DNA from: Ceratopteris richardii | Taxonomy: Eukaryota > Streptophyta > Polypodiopsida > Polypodiales > Pteridaceae | Assembly: GCA_020310875.1 (NCBI GenBank) | Contig: CM035413.1 | Coordinates: 185,723,855 to 185,787,854 of the forward strand | Reading direction: 5' to 3' | Length of the DNA stretch: 64,000 bases | In this document: piece after piece, positions 23,301-35,689 of the stretch | How positions within the stretch are numbered: position 1 is the first letter of the stretch | How the letters are laid out: each line of letters starts with the position of its first letter | Translations under genes and position numbers: made by a program | Notes under the pieces: generated by a model | Seen by the model: the letters and a program-made list of their open reading frames with translations, nothing else | What the model was told of the DNA's origin: nothing | Databases searched by the model: none

Positions 23301-24290
23301 GAATATAGGCGTCTGTTTCTAATGTGTTCTTGTTTTTGCTTGATCTATTTTCTATAGCTATTTTGGTTATTATCGTATGCCCATCTTGCCTGTTCGGACT
23401 CTTTTTCGGTTCACTAGTTGACCATAATATATTTCATACTCTTATTTTCGGAATTTTAATTGTCGCATCCTCTGCACGCTTTTTGCTGCTAACCTACTTC
23501 AAGCACCAACTTTCCACATTTTAAGTTCATTGTGGTGATATGCTCCTTATGAGTGGATGATGGCTAGATATCATTTGGGGTGCTCACTTTTATGATTAAT
23601 TGCATGTTGCTCGTTTTGCTTTGCCTACTTAAGCTGTGATTTTTGCTTTCTCTGTTCATTGTGTTTGTTCTGTGGGGTTTTTGTGTGCTTTGTGTGTTCT
23701 GTGTGCCTAAATGCTATTTGTGCATTTATCCCTATCCCGACTATGGAACCTCTTTCCCATATCACCGATTTCAATGCAAGCATCCCTGTTGAGCTCACCA
23801 AGTACTTCCGAGAATGTGGCTTGAAATTTCAAAACATTAGGTTCAGTAGATTGAGAGAAATCTCAGTTTTTCTCTCTCGGGGTCAATCTCTACGTATTCC
23901 TGAAAAATAGGAGGTACCACCGTTGAGTGTCTGATTTATTCCTATAGCATATTTTGCCTATTCCTTATATTTTTGTGCATTATATGCACTCAACCCTATG
24001 TGTAGCACTCCCATAAAAGGCTTTTTTCTAATTGTAATCACGTTGGTCGCTATGGGCATTTGAAGTTTTTTTGAGCTAGTCCACATGCAAACCTATCTGT
24101 TTTGTATCGAATTTTTCTCCTTGATGATCCAAAGTACATAGTGCATTTCTTTGCACTTATCACATGCCTATAAGGTCTATTTGAGTCTCCATAAGCTCAA
24201 GGGCTAGTCTTGTGCCAGTTGGCTGGACCAAACTTCGTCGCTTCGAAACACATTTTTCTACCTCCGACAAGCTTCTCCAAGTTCTTTTAG
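23301..24290. other. No recognised gene; 3' flank of G1 and probable LTR of copia C
   Basis: The first part may be the 3' end of gypsy G1. A short frame (23723-23910, starting MEPLSHITDFNASIPVEL) has no family I know. The right part ends directly at a copia primer-binding site (24291), so an LTR of copia C should end at about 24289; its left edge could not be found. Confidence 0.35.
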
Positions 24291-24830
24291 TGGTATCAGA
24301 GCTAGATCAAGATGGGTGATGGCTTTCCCTCAATGATCGAGAAGCTTGATTGACACAACTACGCGGGTTGGAAAATCAGAATGGAGGCCTATTTACGAGG
24401 TAGAAATCTTTATGGAATTGTAGTAGGTGATGAAGCTATGCCTATTCCAAGATCCAAAGGAGGACCTACACAAGAGGAGACAGATAATCTCACACTTTGG
24501 TGTGCATGGGATGCTCAAGCAAGGTCATACACACTAAAATCTATCTCTCACTTTCTATTACCACATATTAGAGGAGGAAAGACATGTCAACTTGGGATGC
24601 CCTCGAGATTTCTTTTGTGCTACTACCAAAGCAAGAAAGAGTCATCTTTGGAACGAGTTCAACCAAATGAAAAAGACAACTAAGCAAACTATCACGGAGT
24701 TTGTTACCAAGGTCAAGGAGGTTTCAGATCAGTTAGCATCTATTGGAGAGCTGATTGAAGAAGAGGCTATCATGAGGAAAATTCTCAATGGGATTCAAAG
24801 TGATAAGCAATTTCAAAAACACTCAAACAT
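24291..24830 (+). mobile_element. Copia fossil C (primer site and gag)
   Basis: Primer-binding site tggtatcagagc at 24291-24302, then gag starting MGDGFPS at 24313. Visible blocks are 'AYLRGRNLYGIVVGDE', 'SISHFLLPHIRGG' and 'ITEFVTKVKEVSDQLASIG' (24690-24750). The same gag family is seen in element F (54740). Only this 5' part is recognisable. A few breaks. Confidence 0.8.
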
Positions 24831-25705
24831 TCTATATCTAGAATTTCAAGTGATTTTGTGTCATGCTGATACATGGAAACTGTGCTTTTTTGTGATTGAA
24901 CTATCACATCAAAGTCTGATAGTGTTCAAGCAAAAGTACTACTTGTAGTGCTTTTTGCAATGTTGTGAATCTACAAAAATGGCAAATGCGGATGGAATGA
25001 GTCAGATTATGAGTGATAAGTTGGGCAAGAACAACTTCCATGCTTGGAGATTCACAAGATGAATTTCCTAATGGGAAAAGGCTACTAGAAGTACATCGAA
25101 GGAGAGAACAAAAATGCTCCATAGTTACAAGAGAGGAATTAGACTGCATACCAGTTAAGAGCGTATGAAGAACAAAATCAAGGAGCACAAAAGGTAATGT
25201 ATTGGCTATCTATTAGCATACAAGATAGCATGATTGGGCACATAAAGGATGCCAAGACTCCGAAAGAGGCTTGGAACAGTTTGGTCACATTTTATGAGAC
25301 CAATACAAAAGCATGAAAATTGCAACTCAAGAATGAGCTGCATACACAAGAGAGAAAGGGCATGTCGATAAGTCACTACACCCTGAAAATCAAAAGCATA
25401 TGTGAGTCACTTACATATATTGACATGAATGTAGATGATGATGATAAGATGGAAGTGTGCCTTTGTGGTTTAGGAGCTGCATATAAGCAATTTAGAACTT
25501 CTATACAGACAAAGGAAAATATTCTGAATTTTGTTGATCTAGTATCTAGGAGAAGTGACCCAGGATGTAGAAGATTTGGGAGGATGCAGAATTTAGTGCA
25601 ACAATTGATGTATGACAATTACATGGCTCATCATTGTGCCTACATGACCAATGTAATACAAGATGCTAAAGCCTCTTGTTTTGAAGATGCAATTGGAAAT
25701 GCGGA

Positions 25706-27100
25706 TTGGGACAAAGCTATGGATGGGGAGACGGATGCACTTTATGGAAACAAAACATGAAGCTGGTTCCATTGCCACAAGGAAAGAAACCCATAGGCTG
25801 CAAGTGGGTTTACAAGGTAAATCATAATGTTGATGGTAGCATAAGCAGGTATAAAACACGATTAGTAGCAAAAGGATATGCACATAAATATGGTATTGAT
25901 TATGAGGAAATTTACAGCCCTATAGCTAAAATGTCTATTGTTAGAGAACTTGTTGCATTAGCTACATCAAAAGGATGGACCTTGCATCAAACGGATGTGA
26001 AGAATGCTTGCCTACATGGTGAGTTACATGAAGAAGTATACATGGACCAACCAAACGGATATGAGGATTCAAAGAACCCAAAATATGTTTATAGGTTGCA
26101 AAAGGCTTTGTATGCACTTAGACAAGCGCCTCGTGCTTGGCATGCAAGGATTGCTGATTACTTAACCACCCTTGGGTTTTCTATGTGTGATGCAGATCAT
26201 TCACTATCTGCAAGGAAAGGTGATGATGGCATTACGATTGTGGGTATTTATGTTGATGACTTGATTGTAGGTGATGACAATGAAGAAATCATTAAAGAGG
26301 TAAAGCATCTCCTTATGCATGAATTTGACATGAAATATCTTGGTGTGTTGTGCTATTTCTTGGGCATTGAGTTTTATACATACAAAATAGGTATATGGTT
26401 ATCACAAAGGCAATATGCCTTAAGTATGCTGCAAACGTATGGTATGGATGATTGTAAGATAATTTTTATGCCATTAGATTGGAATTTGAAGTTGGATACT
26501 ACATCAGGTGAAGCATTGGAAAATGCTACTATGTACAGGAAAATTGTGGGGAGTTTGATGTATCTCACAATTACAAGGCTTGATCTAAGCTACATTTTTG
26601 GACTTGAAAGTCAATTTATGCAGGTTCCCAAGAAGCCACATTTAGATGCTTTGAGGCACTCTCTACATTATGTGCGTGCTACTATGGATTATGAATTGTT
26701 TTATGAAGTTGGTGTAGATTTGTAGGTTCATGGATACATTGATGAAGATTGGGCTACTAGTATTCGAGCCACTATTGCTTTGTCGAGTACAAAGGCTGAG
26801 TATAGAGGTACTGCAATGGCAACATGTGAAGCATCTTGGTCAGAGATGCTACTTGCAGATTTAGGTGTGGAAGTGCAAAAGCGTATCATCATCTATTGTG
26901 ATAATCTTAGCAACATACAGTTAGTAGGGAATCTTTTTTTCATGCTAGAACAAAACATATCAAAGTGCATTATAATTTCATCATGGAAAAGGTATTAGCA
27001 AGTGATACTGACCTTGTTTTTGTGAGGATTGATGAATGGGTTGCTGATATTTTCACTAAAGCACTTGGATCTGAGAAGTTGGAGAAGTTTTGAAAGATGC
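25706..27100 (+). pseudogene. Copia D reverse transcriptase and RNase H region
   Basis: Long open stretch with copia RT blocks: 'KPIGCKWVYKVNHNVDGSI', 'YKTRLVAKGYAHKYGIDYEE', 'LHQTDVKNACLHGELHEEVY', 'KALYALRQAPRAWHARI' and the catalytic 'VGIYVDDLIVG' (about 26248-26280). RNase H has 'SSTKAEYRGTAMATCEASW' near 26785. It is a retroelement remnant, not a host gene, despite its length. Confidence 0.85.
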
Positions 27101-27140
27101 TTGGATTACAAGACATGATGTTGAGCTTGAGGGGGAGCGT

Positions 27141-27510
27141 TGAGATATCAAAGCTCAACATGTGATGATCCATGATGACACATATCACTTTTTTCATTTC
27201 TCTGACATGTATAGTGGTCACACCAGTATATGTCAAGGATACTTCATTGAACTTTACTCGATTTATCTACCAAAAGTGATGGCACATTTGTTTTCTTGCC
27301 AGCTCACTCATTCACGAACATTAGGATTTTCCTTATGTACTCTTCTTTATATATTGCACTAGTTGTATTGTTGTTTTAGGTCATTCTTTTACATTTCTTT
27401 TATTTAATAGAAGAAGAACAAGAAGAAGAAGATCATTCTTCCTTGCCTCAATTTGTATGTGTGCTCCTCTTTGAGTGTGAGAGTGTGTGAGTGAGCTCTC
27501 TTCGTTATCT
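27141..27510 (+). repeat. 3' LTR of copia D
   Basis: Starts tgagatatcaaagctcaac directly after the polypurine tract and contains a TATA-like 'ctttatatattgc' (about 27348). The right edge is placed only roughly, before the RNase H of copia A2 begins at about 27527. Confidence 0.6.
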
Positions 27511-27526
27511 CCTTCCTCGTAACACG

Positions 27527-28039
27527 AGGAACCCTATGTTCCATGCTCACACAAAGCACATTGAGGTACATTATCATTATGTCAAGGAGAGGTTCTCTAC
27601 TAGAGAGATCATTTTAGCATATGTGCCCACACATGATAATAGTGCAGACCTTTTCACAAAGGCTTTGCCTCGGGAGGAGTTTGAAACTTTCCACAAATCT
27701 CTGGGCTTACTACCTTTTGTGGATTGATCTCTTTCCACATAGCTTGGCACTTCATTATACATGAGTGTCATCTCCTTGTTCACTGCATCACTCGTAGGGG
27801 GGATTTGTTGATATATTTTGGTAGTGATGTGTGTGAACACACTTAGGACTACATGGACACATTTTTTCCTATTTAGGAGGTTTTTCCCCCTAGCTTGTAT
27901 ATACGCCTATAACCCTAATGGGTTACCTATCTTTGTAAATTGACTTGGTAATACCTTCAGTACTATGTCTTGTGATCCAAGCTTCTTCTTCTTCTTCCTT
28001 GTGTTGTTTGTGTGCATCTGCAAACCTCACACTCAACCA
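27527..28039 (+). mobile_element. Copia fossil A2 (RNase H end and 3' LTR)
   Basis: RNase H tail 'FHAHTKHIEVHYHYVKERF' (27540-27595) and 'YVPTHDNSADLFTKALP' (27620-27670), ending 'LLPFVD', then polypurine tract taggggggatt (27795-27805) and a 3' LTR. It is the same family as A1, as shown by the matching RNase H tail and LTR. The rest of the element is not recognisable here. Confidence 0.85.
27806..28039 (+). repeat. 3' LTR of copia A2
   Basis: Begins tgttgatatattttggtag and ends ctcaacca. It resembles the A1 5' LTR more closely than the A1 3' LTR does. It abuts a gypsy RT fragment, which suggests A2 inserted into it. Confidence 0.8.
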
Positions 28040-28400
28040 ATATATATATTCATTTAAGGGTATCTCATTTGGCATAAGAAATGCTCTTCGTACATTCCGA
28101 CATTTAAGGTGTCATGTCTTTAAAAGAAATTAAAAGTTCATATAGTTCTTTGTTAATGATCTCTTTGCATATCTAGAAAGAATGAAATATAATATGCAGA
28201 ATTTCTAAAAAACATTAGATTATATTTTCCATTTAAACCCAAAAACATGCATTCATGATTGACAAGAAACTTTTGACACATAGTTCAAAAAAATGGGATA
28301 TCAATAAATGAAGAGAAGGTGAAAATTGTACAAGATTCACTAAGACCAACCACTCAAAACGAAGTACAAGATTTCATGGGAAAATGTGGATAAAATGGAA
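28040..28400 (+). mobile_element. Gypsy reverse transcriptase fragment G2
   Basis: Degraded plus-strand gypsy RT blocks: 'GIRNALRTFRHL' (equivalent of 'GLRNAPATFQRLM'), 'VNDLFAYLERM', 'LDYIFHLNPKTC', and a later 'FKKMGYQ'. Only this part of the element is recognisable; several breaks. Confidence 0.6.
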
Positions 28401-28480
28401 GTTCGTACATATTTTTGTTGTTAAGGAGAAACCCATGCATGGGATATGTACGTTGTTCTAGTGTTTTACACAAGCTAGAA

Positions 28481-28862
28481 GCTTATCCTAGTGTTTAATT
28501 CTTATGGATGGGAAGGTGGAGATCATGGTTCAATTAGCATGGGCATCATGGGCAGAGTGGTTTTCCCAAAAGCTCTACAACCTTCTACAATCATCCAATC
28601 AAGTTAACATGAATTAACTCAAGTACATTGAGAATTTACTCAAGTGGCTAGTACATCTGATGTGTGTAGACTTGATTCATCCAAGAAACTTATTAAGTGG
28701 AGATCCTATTGTGGTTACACATGTGATAGTGTATGTTGCACATGCATATGTAGGATCTAGTTAACTCCAAAGTTCACTCTCATTCTAGAAATCTATATAA
28801 TGGCCCGTTGGATGAACAGATAGAGGACATTTTTTACATGCTTTCTAGGTAGTTTTGAAGAT
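28481..28862 (+). repeat. Diverged dispersed repeat S, copy 1
   Basis: Resembles 30121-30475 along its length: head 'cctagtgtttaa', an internal 'ttaactcaagt', 'agttaactc', a TATA-like 'ctatataatgg' and a tail 'acattttttacatgctt'. The head is weakly tRNA-like with a B-box-like 'ggttcaat', while the TATA-like motif near the end fits a solo LTR. Family undecided. Confidence 0.4.
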
Positions 28863-30120
28863 TATTAATTCTTGGATCCATTGTGGGAACTCCATACAAC
28901 ACATATGTGTTAGATAAAAAAAATAGCAATATTTGATACCTTGAGGTGATGACTAAAATTACCATATTGTATGATTTGGAACTTTTTCATATATGCATTC
29001 TCAAGGTGTCTAACATGATCTTTCCCATACAATTTCACTTAAGTGAAAGAAAAAATTAAGGAGGAAACATAGGGTACTTCCTCAATCATCACATGTATCT
29101 TTAAGAATTCCATTGTCCTATTTGCAGCTTCATGCTCTTTTTTGCCTCATAGTGCATTGAAATAAGAGCACATATCTCTTCTTCATGAAAGCTTCATATC
29201 CTTTGCTTTTAACTACATTCTCATCTTGTTTGGATGGGTAAAATGCTCAAAGCCACGTGATCTTCAATGATATACAAATTATGAAATCATAGTTTGTCCT
29301 TTCATTGCACTTGATAGAATTGGGTACCCCCTTAGCATACTCCTCATTTTCCTCTATCCTTGAAGTGAAGAGCTAAATTGCCTTCACATTTATTCACCTG
29401 AGTACAAAGGAGGAGGGAGCCTCTTAAGCACCTCTAGAAACATGGTTTAAATGGGGATTCTTCCTTGATTCTTGTTATATGTATACATCAATTGGAATGC
29501 TCATGAAGCATATTAAAGAGTATATTGGAAATGCACAAATAAAGAGATTCAAATGAAATGATCTCAAACTGGTTAATGCATAGAGAAAGATGGATATGAG
29601 GGACAAAAACAAGGGGAGATCAAGGGATAAGTGCATGCCAAACTATAGATAAACAAGAAGGTGGAGTATAGTCCCACACAGCTTGTGAAATCATGAAAAG
29701 AAAAGGTATAAGAGAGCTCTCTTGACTACTATTTCCAAAACATGAAGACAAGGAAGCCCAAAGACATCCTTCCATGCGGTTAGATCATGTTGGGAATGCA
29801 CCCAGGTGTTGTGGTGTGAGAAAGGACTCGTTTAGGTGTGCTAAAGTAGCTTGAAGCCCTTTTAGGGGTTTCCCACCCTATGGAGATGCACAAAAAACTC
29901 TTTGTTTGTTTTGGTTTGTGGAAGAAATATGTCAAATAGGCAAGAATTAGTGTGTGAATTGTCAACTTTGCCTTTTTCTTTACGTGAATGTCAACAAACC
30001 TTCGATTGATGAGTTTATCCCCTTGAATATTTGATGCCAATGTTAGAAGTGAAAAATTCTATAAGTTCATTTGACTAAGGTGCAAGTCAAGTTAAGATTA
30101 TCCTCATTTGGAGCCAAGGT
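28863..30120. other. No recognised gene
   Basis: AT-rich sequence with no domain, RNA or terminal repeat I can support. The minus-strand frame at 29780-30040 has no recognisable content. Confidence 0.4.
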
Positions 30121-30475
30121 GCATTCTTAGCCTAGTGTTTAACTCATATGAGTGGTTTGGAGCAAGTCTTGGGTTCAATCACAGTATGCGTACAAGGGAA
30201 AGTATTTTGGGAATAGTGATATAGAGATCCTAACTCGAATTAAAGATAATTAACTCAAGTCTATTAATACTTGGCTCTAGTTGACTAGCATATAACACTA
30301 GTCAATTGAACTACTCTCTAGTTAAAGTCTAGTTGTACTTCGTGAAGCAATAGTGTATATCACACCTGAAAAAGCAAGCTCAAGTTAACTCAAGTGACCT
30401 CTCTCCATATGAAGGCCATATAATAGATGGTTGGGTGATGATTTGTGTGTCATTTTACATGCTTCATGGAGCTTA
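30121..30475 (+). repeat. Diverged dispersed repeat S, copy 2
   Basis: Second copy of the repeat at 28481-28862. Its head 'tagcctagtgtttaactc' and 'cttgggttcaatcac' are the better match to RNA polymerase III A and B boxes. It then shows the same ordered blocks, including 'catataatag' and 'cattttacatgcttc'. Confidence 0.4.
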
Positions 30476-30765
30476 ACATTGGAATCTGATCCATGCTAGT
30501 GTAGTTGTTGCACAATTGAAGAAGGATGTGGAATCTCATCGTTTGATTTTCCTTATTTTTGCTTTTATCTATCAAAAGGGACATTTACACCAGTTGCACT
30601 ATAGTTGCAATGGGGTTTAACCCCCATTTCAAATCCATTCATGCAATTGGAATTGCCATCAAAGTGATAGCTTGTGAGCTGAAATTTCAACATTCATTTT
30701 AGCTTTCATTGAAGTAAAAATTTTGTCACCATTCTTGTTCTTTACTGAAATGGCGGGAATCAATG

Positions 30766-31222
30766 AATTTTTTGACATGCTTCAAGCTGAAGGTAAGCTT
30801 TAACATGGCTCAAGATTTTTGGGCATGTGTTTTTACATGTCATTATGATGCATCTTTGCATTGTAAATGTATGATTGTGAGTGAGGCTGATTTGGATTGG
30901 TTCTTTGATAGTGGTGCTTCAAAGCACATAACTTCATGCAAAAGGATTTTTGGATCTTTGAAAGATGCACCCAAAGGAGGACATGTGGTGTGTGCAAACA
31001 ATGCCTCTTATCCTATCATTGGAGTAGGAGAAATTGAGCTTACGGCTACAAATGTAGGTGTGATTCTCTTGAAAAATGCATTGTATGTGCCCCGTATCAG
31101 GAAGAACTTAATTTCAGTTCTGTTGATTGCCAAAGCTAGACTTCATGTACTCTTTGTGGATGATAAGTGTATGGTTCATGATTTCAGCAATGGTGATATT
31201 AACCTAATGTCCGATACATTAT
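30766..31222 (+). mobile_element. Copia fossil I, protease part (piece 1 of 3)
   Basis: Copia protease with 'LDWFFDSGASKHITSCKRIF' (about 30892-30950), containing the Asp-Ser-Gly catalytic signature, then 'NALYVPRIRKNLISV' (31075-31120). The sequence resumes at 37768 after the insertion of element E1, which is flanked by the 5-base duplication attat. Gag is not recognisable upstream. Confidence 0.85.
31218..31222. repeat. Target-site duplication of E1, left copy
   Basis: attat immediately left of the E1 LTR, identical to 37768-37772. Confidence 0.85.
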
Positions 31223-32285
31223 TGTTGATGTGTGAATCATCACAAGAAATGATTTAATGTGAAACTAGAACACCCCTATGGTCACCATTAAGTCAATGCT
31301 TCTCCAAACTTTGAAAAATGATAGCTTAAACTAAGAACTTTGCTTCTTCAAAAATTTTTAGTCATTGAGATGACATACCTTCACTCTTTTGTTTATTTCT
31401 CTTAGCACAAATACTATTTCTCCAAGATCTTTTGGTGCATAAAAATAGAAGAAACGAACTTTCCAACAAGCTATTATTTGCTAACAATGGAGCACTACAC
31501 ACCAAGTTATGAGCATCAGAAAATGACCCTGTATGAGCTACCAAAATTGGAAACCTTGCGTGTTATAGCAAAAAGTATGTCCCTATACGGCAAATTTGAT
31601 GTTTGGCATCGACTTGGTGCATAAAAGGTTACTTTTCAGCCTGATTTGGATGCCAGACATCGACTTCTTGCATAAAACCTCACTTTTTCAGGCACAAACT
31701 CATCAGATGAATTATAGGCATAGAAAATAAGAGGTTATCAACTACAACTCAATGCGAGACATCGAATTGGTCCAGCAACCTCTCGTTTTTTAAAAACTTT
31801 ACAACAATAGTTGAAGCACATAGATAAAATAATGACTTATCATCTTAGTCTCGATGCCACGCATTGACTTGCTTGGACAACTTGAACTTTTGAGAACATT
31901 ACACAGTAGGCAAAGTATGAAGATGGACGTGTAAAGTCTCATACATAGAACTTTAACTAGTTCTTCTCATAAATATGAAAAAATCAGAAGTTTACAAGTA
32001 CTTTCTCACTCAAAGAAGCTCCAGTATTTGTCAGTCATACAAAATCTCTCATTCTCTCTAACTCTCATATCTTTCTCTCTTTTCCATCTCACCACATCAA
32101 TTGATACAAACTAACTTATATATATTTTCTCAATCTCGTGATTTTTGAAAACTCTAGAACTAAAGTTAAAAATAACTTTACAATTATAATACATGTGTGA
32201 AATTGTCCCTTCACATAGGCATGTGCTTTTCTTATTAGGCTTTGACCTTGAAATTAATGTCCAATTTGTGATTGGTTCTCCAACA
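31223..32285 (-). repeat. 3' LTR of E1
   Basis: About 1063 bases, aligned end to end with 36712-37767. On the minus strand it starts tgttggagaaccaatcac and ends near 'cacatcaaca'. It contains a TATA-like 'atatataagttag' (minus strand, about 32110-32125) and repeated 'gcatcga' motifs. Confidence 0.9.
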
Positions 32286-32298
32286 ACTCCCCCTCAAT
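32286..32298 (-). other. Polypurine tract of E1
   Basis: On the minus strand attgagggggagt, immediately before the 3' LTR; the usual plus-strand priming site of copia elements. Confidence 0.8.
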
Positions 32299-32344
32299 CA
32301 CTAATTGACATTCTCTATTTCTTCATATCATCTTCTTTTCTTTT

Positions 32345-33830
32345 TACTCATGCCATGCTTTTGAATCTACTGATCTTCACACCATCCAAGCTCTTTGTCA
32401 TTATATCTACTATCTGATCCTTTGTAGAAATGTACTCCGCTTCAATTTCTTTTTGCATCACCTTTTCTCGCAGGAAATGATATTGTATCTCTATATGTTT
32501 GGTTCTTGCATGAAATACTGGATTTGGTGCAAGATAAAGTGAAGTCATGTTATCTCCATGTATTGTAGGTATACCTTGATTGATTCCTAAGCTTTTGAAT
32601 AGTGTTTGCATCCATATGACCTCCTTAGCGGCTTCCACAAGTCCTTTGTACTCAGCTTCAGTTGACGATAAATAATGCTACTGTATGTTGTTTCTTTGAA
32701 CACCAACTTACAAGCTTATCACCAATGTATATCATGTTTCCATGAGTTGATCTTCTGTCATCTTGATTACCTGCCCAGTCTGAGTCACTATAGGATTTCA
32801 AATTCAAATCTGAAGTAAAAGGATAATGTAATCCTTCCTTTATGTTTCCTTTGATATATTTGAGAACTCTTTGACCTACAATCCAATGCTGATCCTTTGG
32901 ACAATGCATGAATTATGACAAAACTCCCACTACATGACTAAGATCAGGTCTTGTTAGTGTAGCATAAATCAAACTACCCACAAGAGATGGATACTTCCTC
33001 ATATCTCTGTATTCTGCTCCATCATATTTATTGAGCTTGTGATTAAGTTCAAGTGGATTTGAAGCTTCTCTGCAATTTTCCATACCAAACTTCTTCAACA
33101 AATTCAAAAGATACCTTTCTTGTGATATTATAAGTGAATTCCATACCAAGAAAGTATGATAACTTTCCTAGATCACTGATCTTGAATTCTTTTTCAAGTA
33201 ATCTCTTTACCTCCTTGATTCCTTCATCTGAAGTACATGTGATTATCATGTCATCTACATAAATACAAATGTAGATTGTAGCTTCCTCTATTCTTTTGAT
33301 GAGTAGACTTGGACTTGCTTTTGAACTTTGATATCCAAGATCATTGAGATAATTCACCAGTCTATAGTTCCATGCTCTTGGAGATTGCTTCAATCCATAG
33401 AGTGCTCTTCTCAATCTGGAAACAAAATTTGGATACTTGGAATCTATGAAACCTTTAGGTTGTTCCATGTATACCTCATCTGATATGTATCCATTCAAGA
33501 ATGCATTCTTTATATCCAGTTGACTCAGAGTCCATCCTTTTGAAGCTGCAATAGCAATGATTGTCCTTACAATTGACATCTTAGCTACATGACTGAATGT
33601 CTCATCATAATCTATGCCATAAGTTTGGGCATAACCTTTCACCACCAATCTAGCTTCATATCTGGCTATACTTCCATCTACAAGCTTCTTCACTTTATAA
33701 ACCCATTTATTTCCAATAACCTTCTTACCATTTAGTTTAGGAACAAGTTCCCATGTCTTATTATCCTCTAGTGCATTCAATTCTTCCTTCATTGCTTCTT
33801 CCCATTGTTTCTTACCTTTTGCTTCATCAT
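32345..33830 (-). pseudogene. E1 reverse transcriptase and RNase H region
   Basis: Minus-strand blocks: 'GNKWVYKVKKLVDGSIARYE', 'GYAQTYGIDYDETFSHVAKM', 'LSQLDIKNAFLNGYISDEVY', 'RALYGLKQSPRAWNYRL' and the catalytic 'ICIYVDDMIITCTS' (about 33230-33270). RNase H shows 'SYSDSDWAGNQDDRRST' and 'RTKHIEIQYHFLREKV'. Retroelement remnant. Confidence 0.88.
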
Positions 33831-34089
33831 AATTCTGAGATTCTTCATCATCTTTGACCATATATGCATAGTTCTTCTGAGTTATGTAAGAAGTATCATA
33901 AGGATACCTTTCTGGTTGCCTTCTTGTCCTACTTGACCTCCTTGGTTCACATTCTTCATATGTGTTTGGATACACCTCTTCATCAGATATAGCAGCTTCT
34001 TCGTTTCTCCTTGTTAATCCACTTCTGGATGTACTTGCTTGCATATAGTCTTCATCTTCATTCACCTGCACACTTGAATTTCATTTCTC

Positions 34090-35450
34090 AGATCTTCTTA
34101 CCTCTTCTTCAAATTCTTCAACTGTATGACTTTGATCTACATACCAACTTTTTTGTTCATCAAATGTAACATATCTAGAAACAAGAAATTGTTTGGTTAG
34201 AGGATTCCATAACCTGTAACCCATCTGCTTTTCATCATAACGAATGAACACATATTTTTCTGCCTTTGGTTCAAGTTTATGTCTAAGTTGTGATGGCACA
34301 TAAGCATATGCAATTGATCCAAACACTTTACAATGATCTAGTGTTGGTTTATTACCCCACCAAGCTTCATATGGAGTCATTCCATTTAGAGCTGTACATG
34401 GTAATCTATTCACAAGATATGTAGATGTATTTACAGCCTCAGCCCAAGATAATTGGGACAATTCTTCTCTTTCAACATAGCTCTAGCAAACTCAACCAAA
34501 GTCCTGTTTCTTCTTTCTGCTACACCATTTTGTTGTGGTGTATACCTCTAGGTTATTTCTCTCTTAATACCTGCATTCCAAAGATAATCATTGAACTCTT
34601 GGGAGAAATATTCTCCCCCTCCATTAGACCTCAGTCTCTTAAGCTTTTGACCTATGACTCTCTTTGCATATGCATGAAAATGGTTGAAAGCTCCAAACAG
34701 TTCTGATCTTTCCTTCAAAACATACAGAGTTATCCATCGTGTAGCATCATCAATGAAAAGAACATAATACCTTGAGCCACTGATAGATTCTTCTTTTGTT
34801 GGTCCCCATACATCTGTATGAATGAGCTATAGTACTCCATCATGTTTGAATCCTTTCTCCTGAAATGGTAACCTTTGTGCTTTTCCCATCTGACATGCTT
34901 CACATTTATAAATCATATGTTGACTCTACACATTTGGTAGTCCTAGTATAGACTTATTTGCAACCATAGATTTAATTCCTTTTTCATTGAAATGACCTAA
35001 TCTCTTATGCCAGAGATCAACTTCTGTAATCACTCCTTCACCATGTGTGAGCAAAGCTTGACCAATGTTCCCTTGCACTCTTAAAGTAAAGAGTCTATCT
35101 TCTTTCTTACCATAGACAATCGGATTATATTCATTCTCTAGATCTTCAACAAATACTCCTTCATTTGTAAATCTGACTTGAAAACCTTTTTCAACTATCT
35201 GCCCCATACTAATCAAATTTTTAGGTATTGTGGGAACATACAAAACATTGGCTAGCAAATCTGCTCCACTCTTGCATTTCACTTTTCCAATTGAATGTAC
35301 ATTATGTCTTGTATTATCACCTACTTGAACTATATGACTAGAAATGCCTTTTTCCAATTCTGACATCAATTTTATGTTTCCTGACAAATGATTTGAACAT
35401 GCAGAGTCAACGTAAAATACCTTTAGATCTTCTTTATCTGATGTGTTGAT
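34090..35450 (-). pseudogene. E1 protease end and integrase region
   Basis: Minus-strand 'FYVDSACSNHLSGNIKLM' (protease, about 35370-35425), 'VDLWHKRLGHFNEKGIKSM' (pre-integrase, 34960-35015), and integrase C-terminal 'MTPYEAWWGNKPTLDHCKVF' (about 34320-34380) followed by 'KYVFIRYDEKQMGYRLW'. Broken. Confidence 0.88.
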
Positions 35451-35689
35451 TGAGTTCATCATCAATGATGTATGACCTTCATTTTGTGTATCATTTTCAT
35501 AATTGTAGTAGGTCGTGTTGTAGGATTGATTATGTCCCCAACTTCTTCCTCCACCTCTACCACAACCTCCTCTTTGACTTTGTCTACCTCTTTGAAAATT
35601 ATTTTGATATCTTGCACCTCTGCCTCTACTATTATTATTCTGATTTTGATTTGATCCTTGTTGATTATGAGAACATTCATGCACCAAAT

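Larger units (their letters stand above)
24979..27510 (+). mobile_element. Copia fossil D
   Basis: Gag begins at 24979 (MANADGMSQIMSDKLGKNNF) and runs to about 25545, including 'HIKDAKTPKEAWNSLV'. It is followed by reverse transcriptase and RNase H (25700-27100), a polypurine tract cttgagggggagc (27126-27138) and the start of a 3' LTR (27141). Protease and integrase are not recognisable and no 5' LTR was found. It is the best-preserved RT in the window but still carries about five interruptions. Confidence 0.8.

Noticed and set aside
25706-26725. 339-codon frame as a possible host gene
   Set aside because: It is copia reverse transcriptase throughout (YVDD-type catalytic block) and belongs to fossil D.
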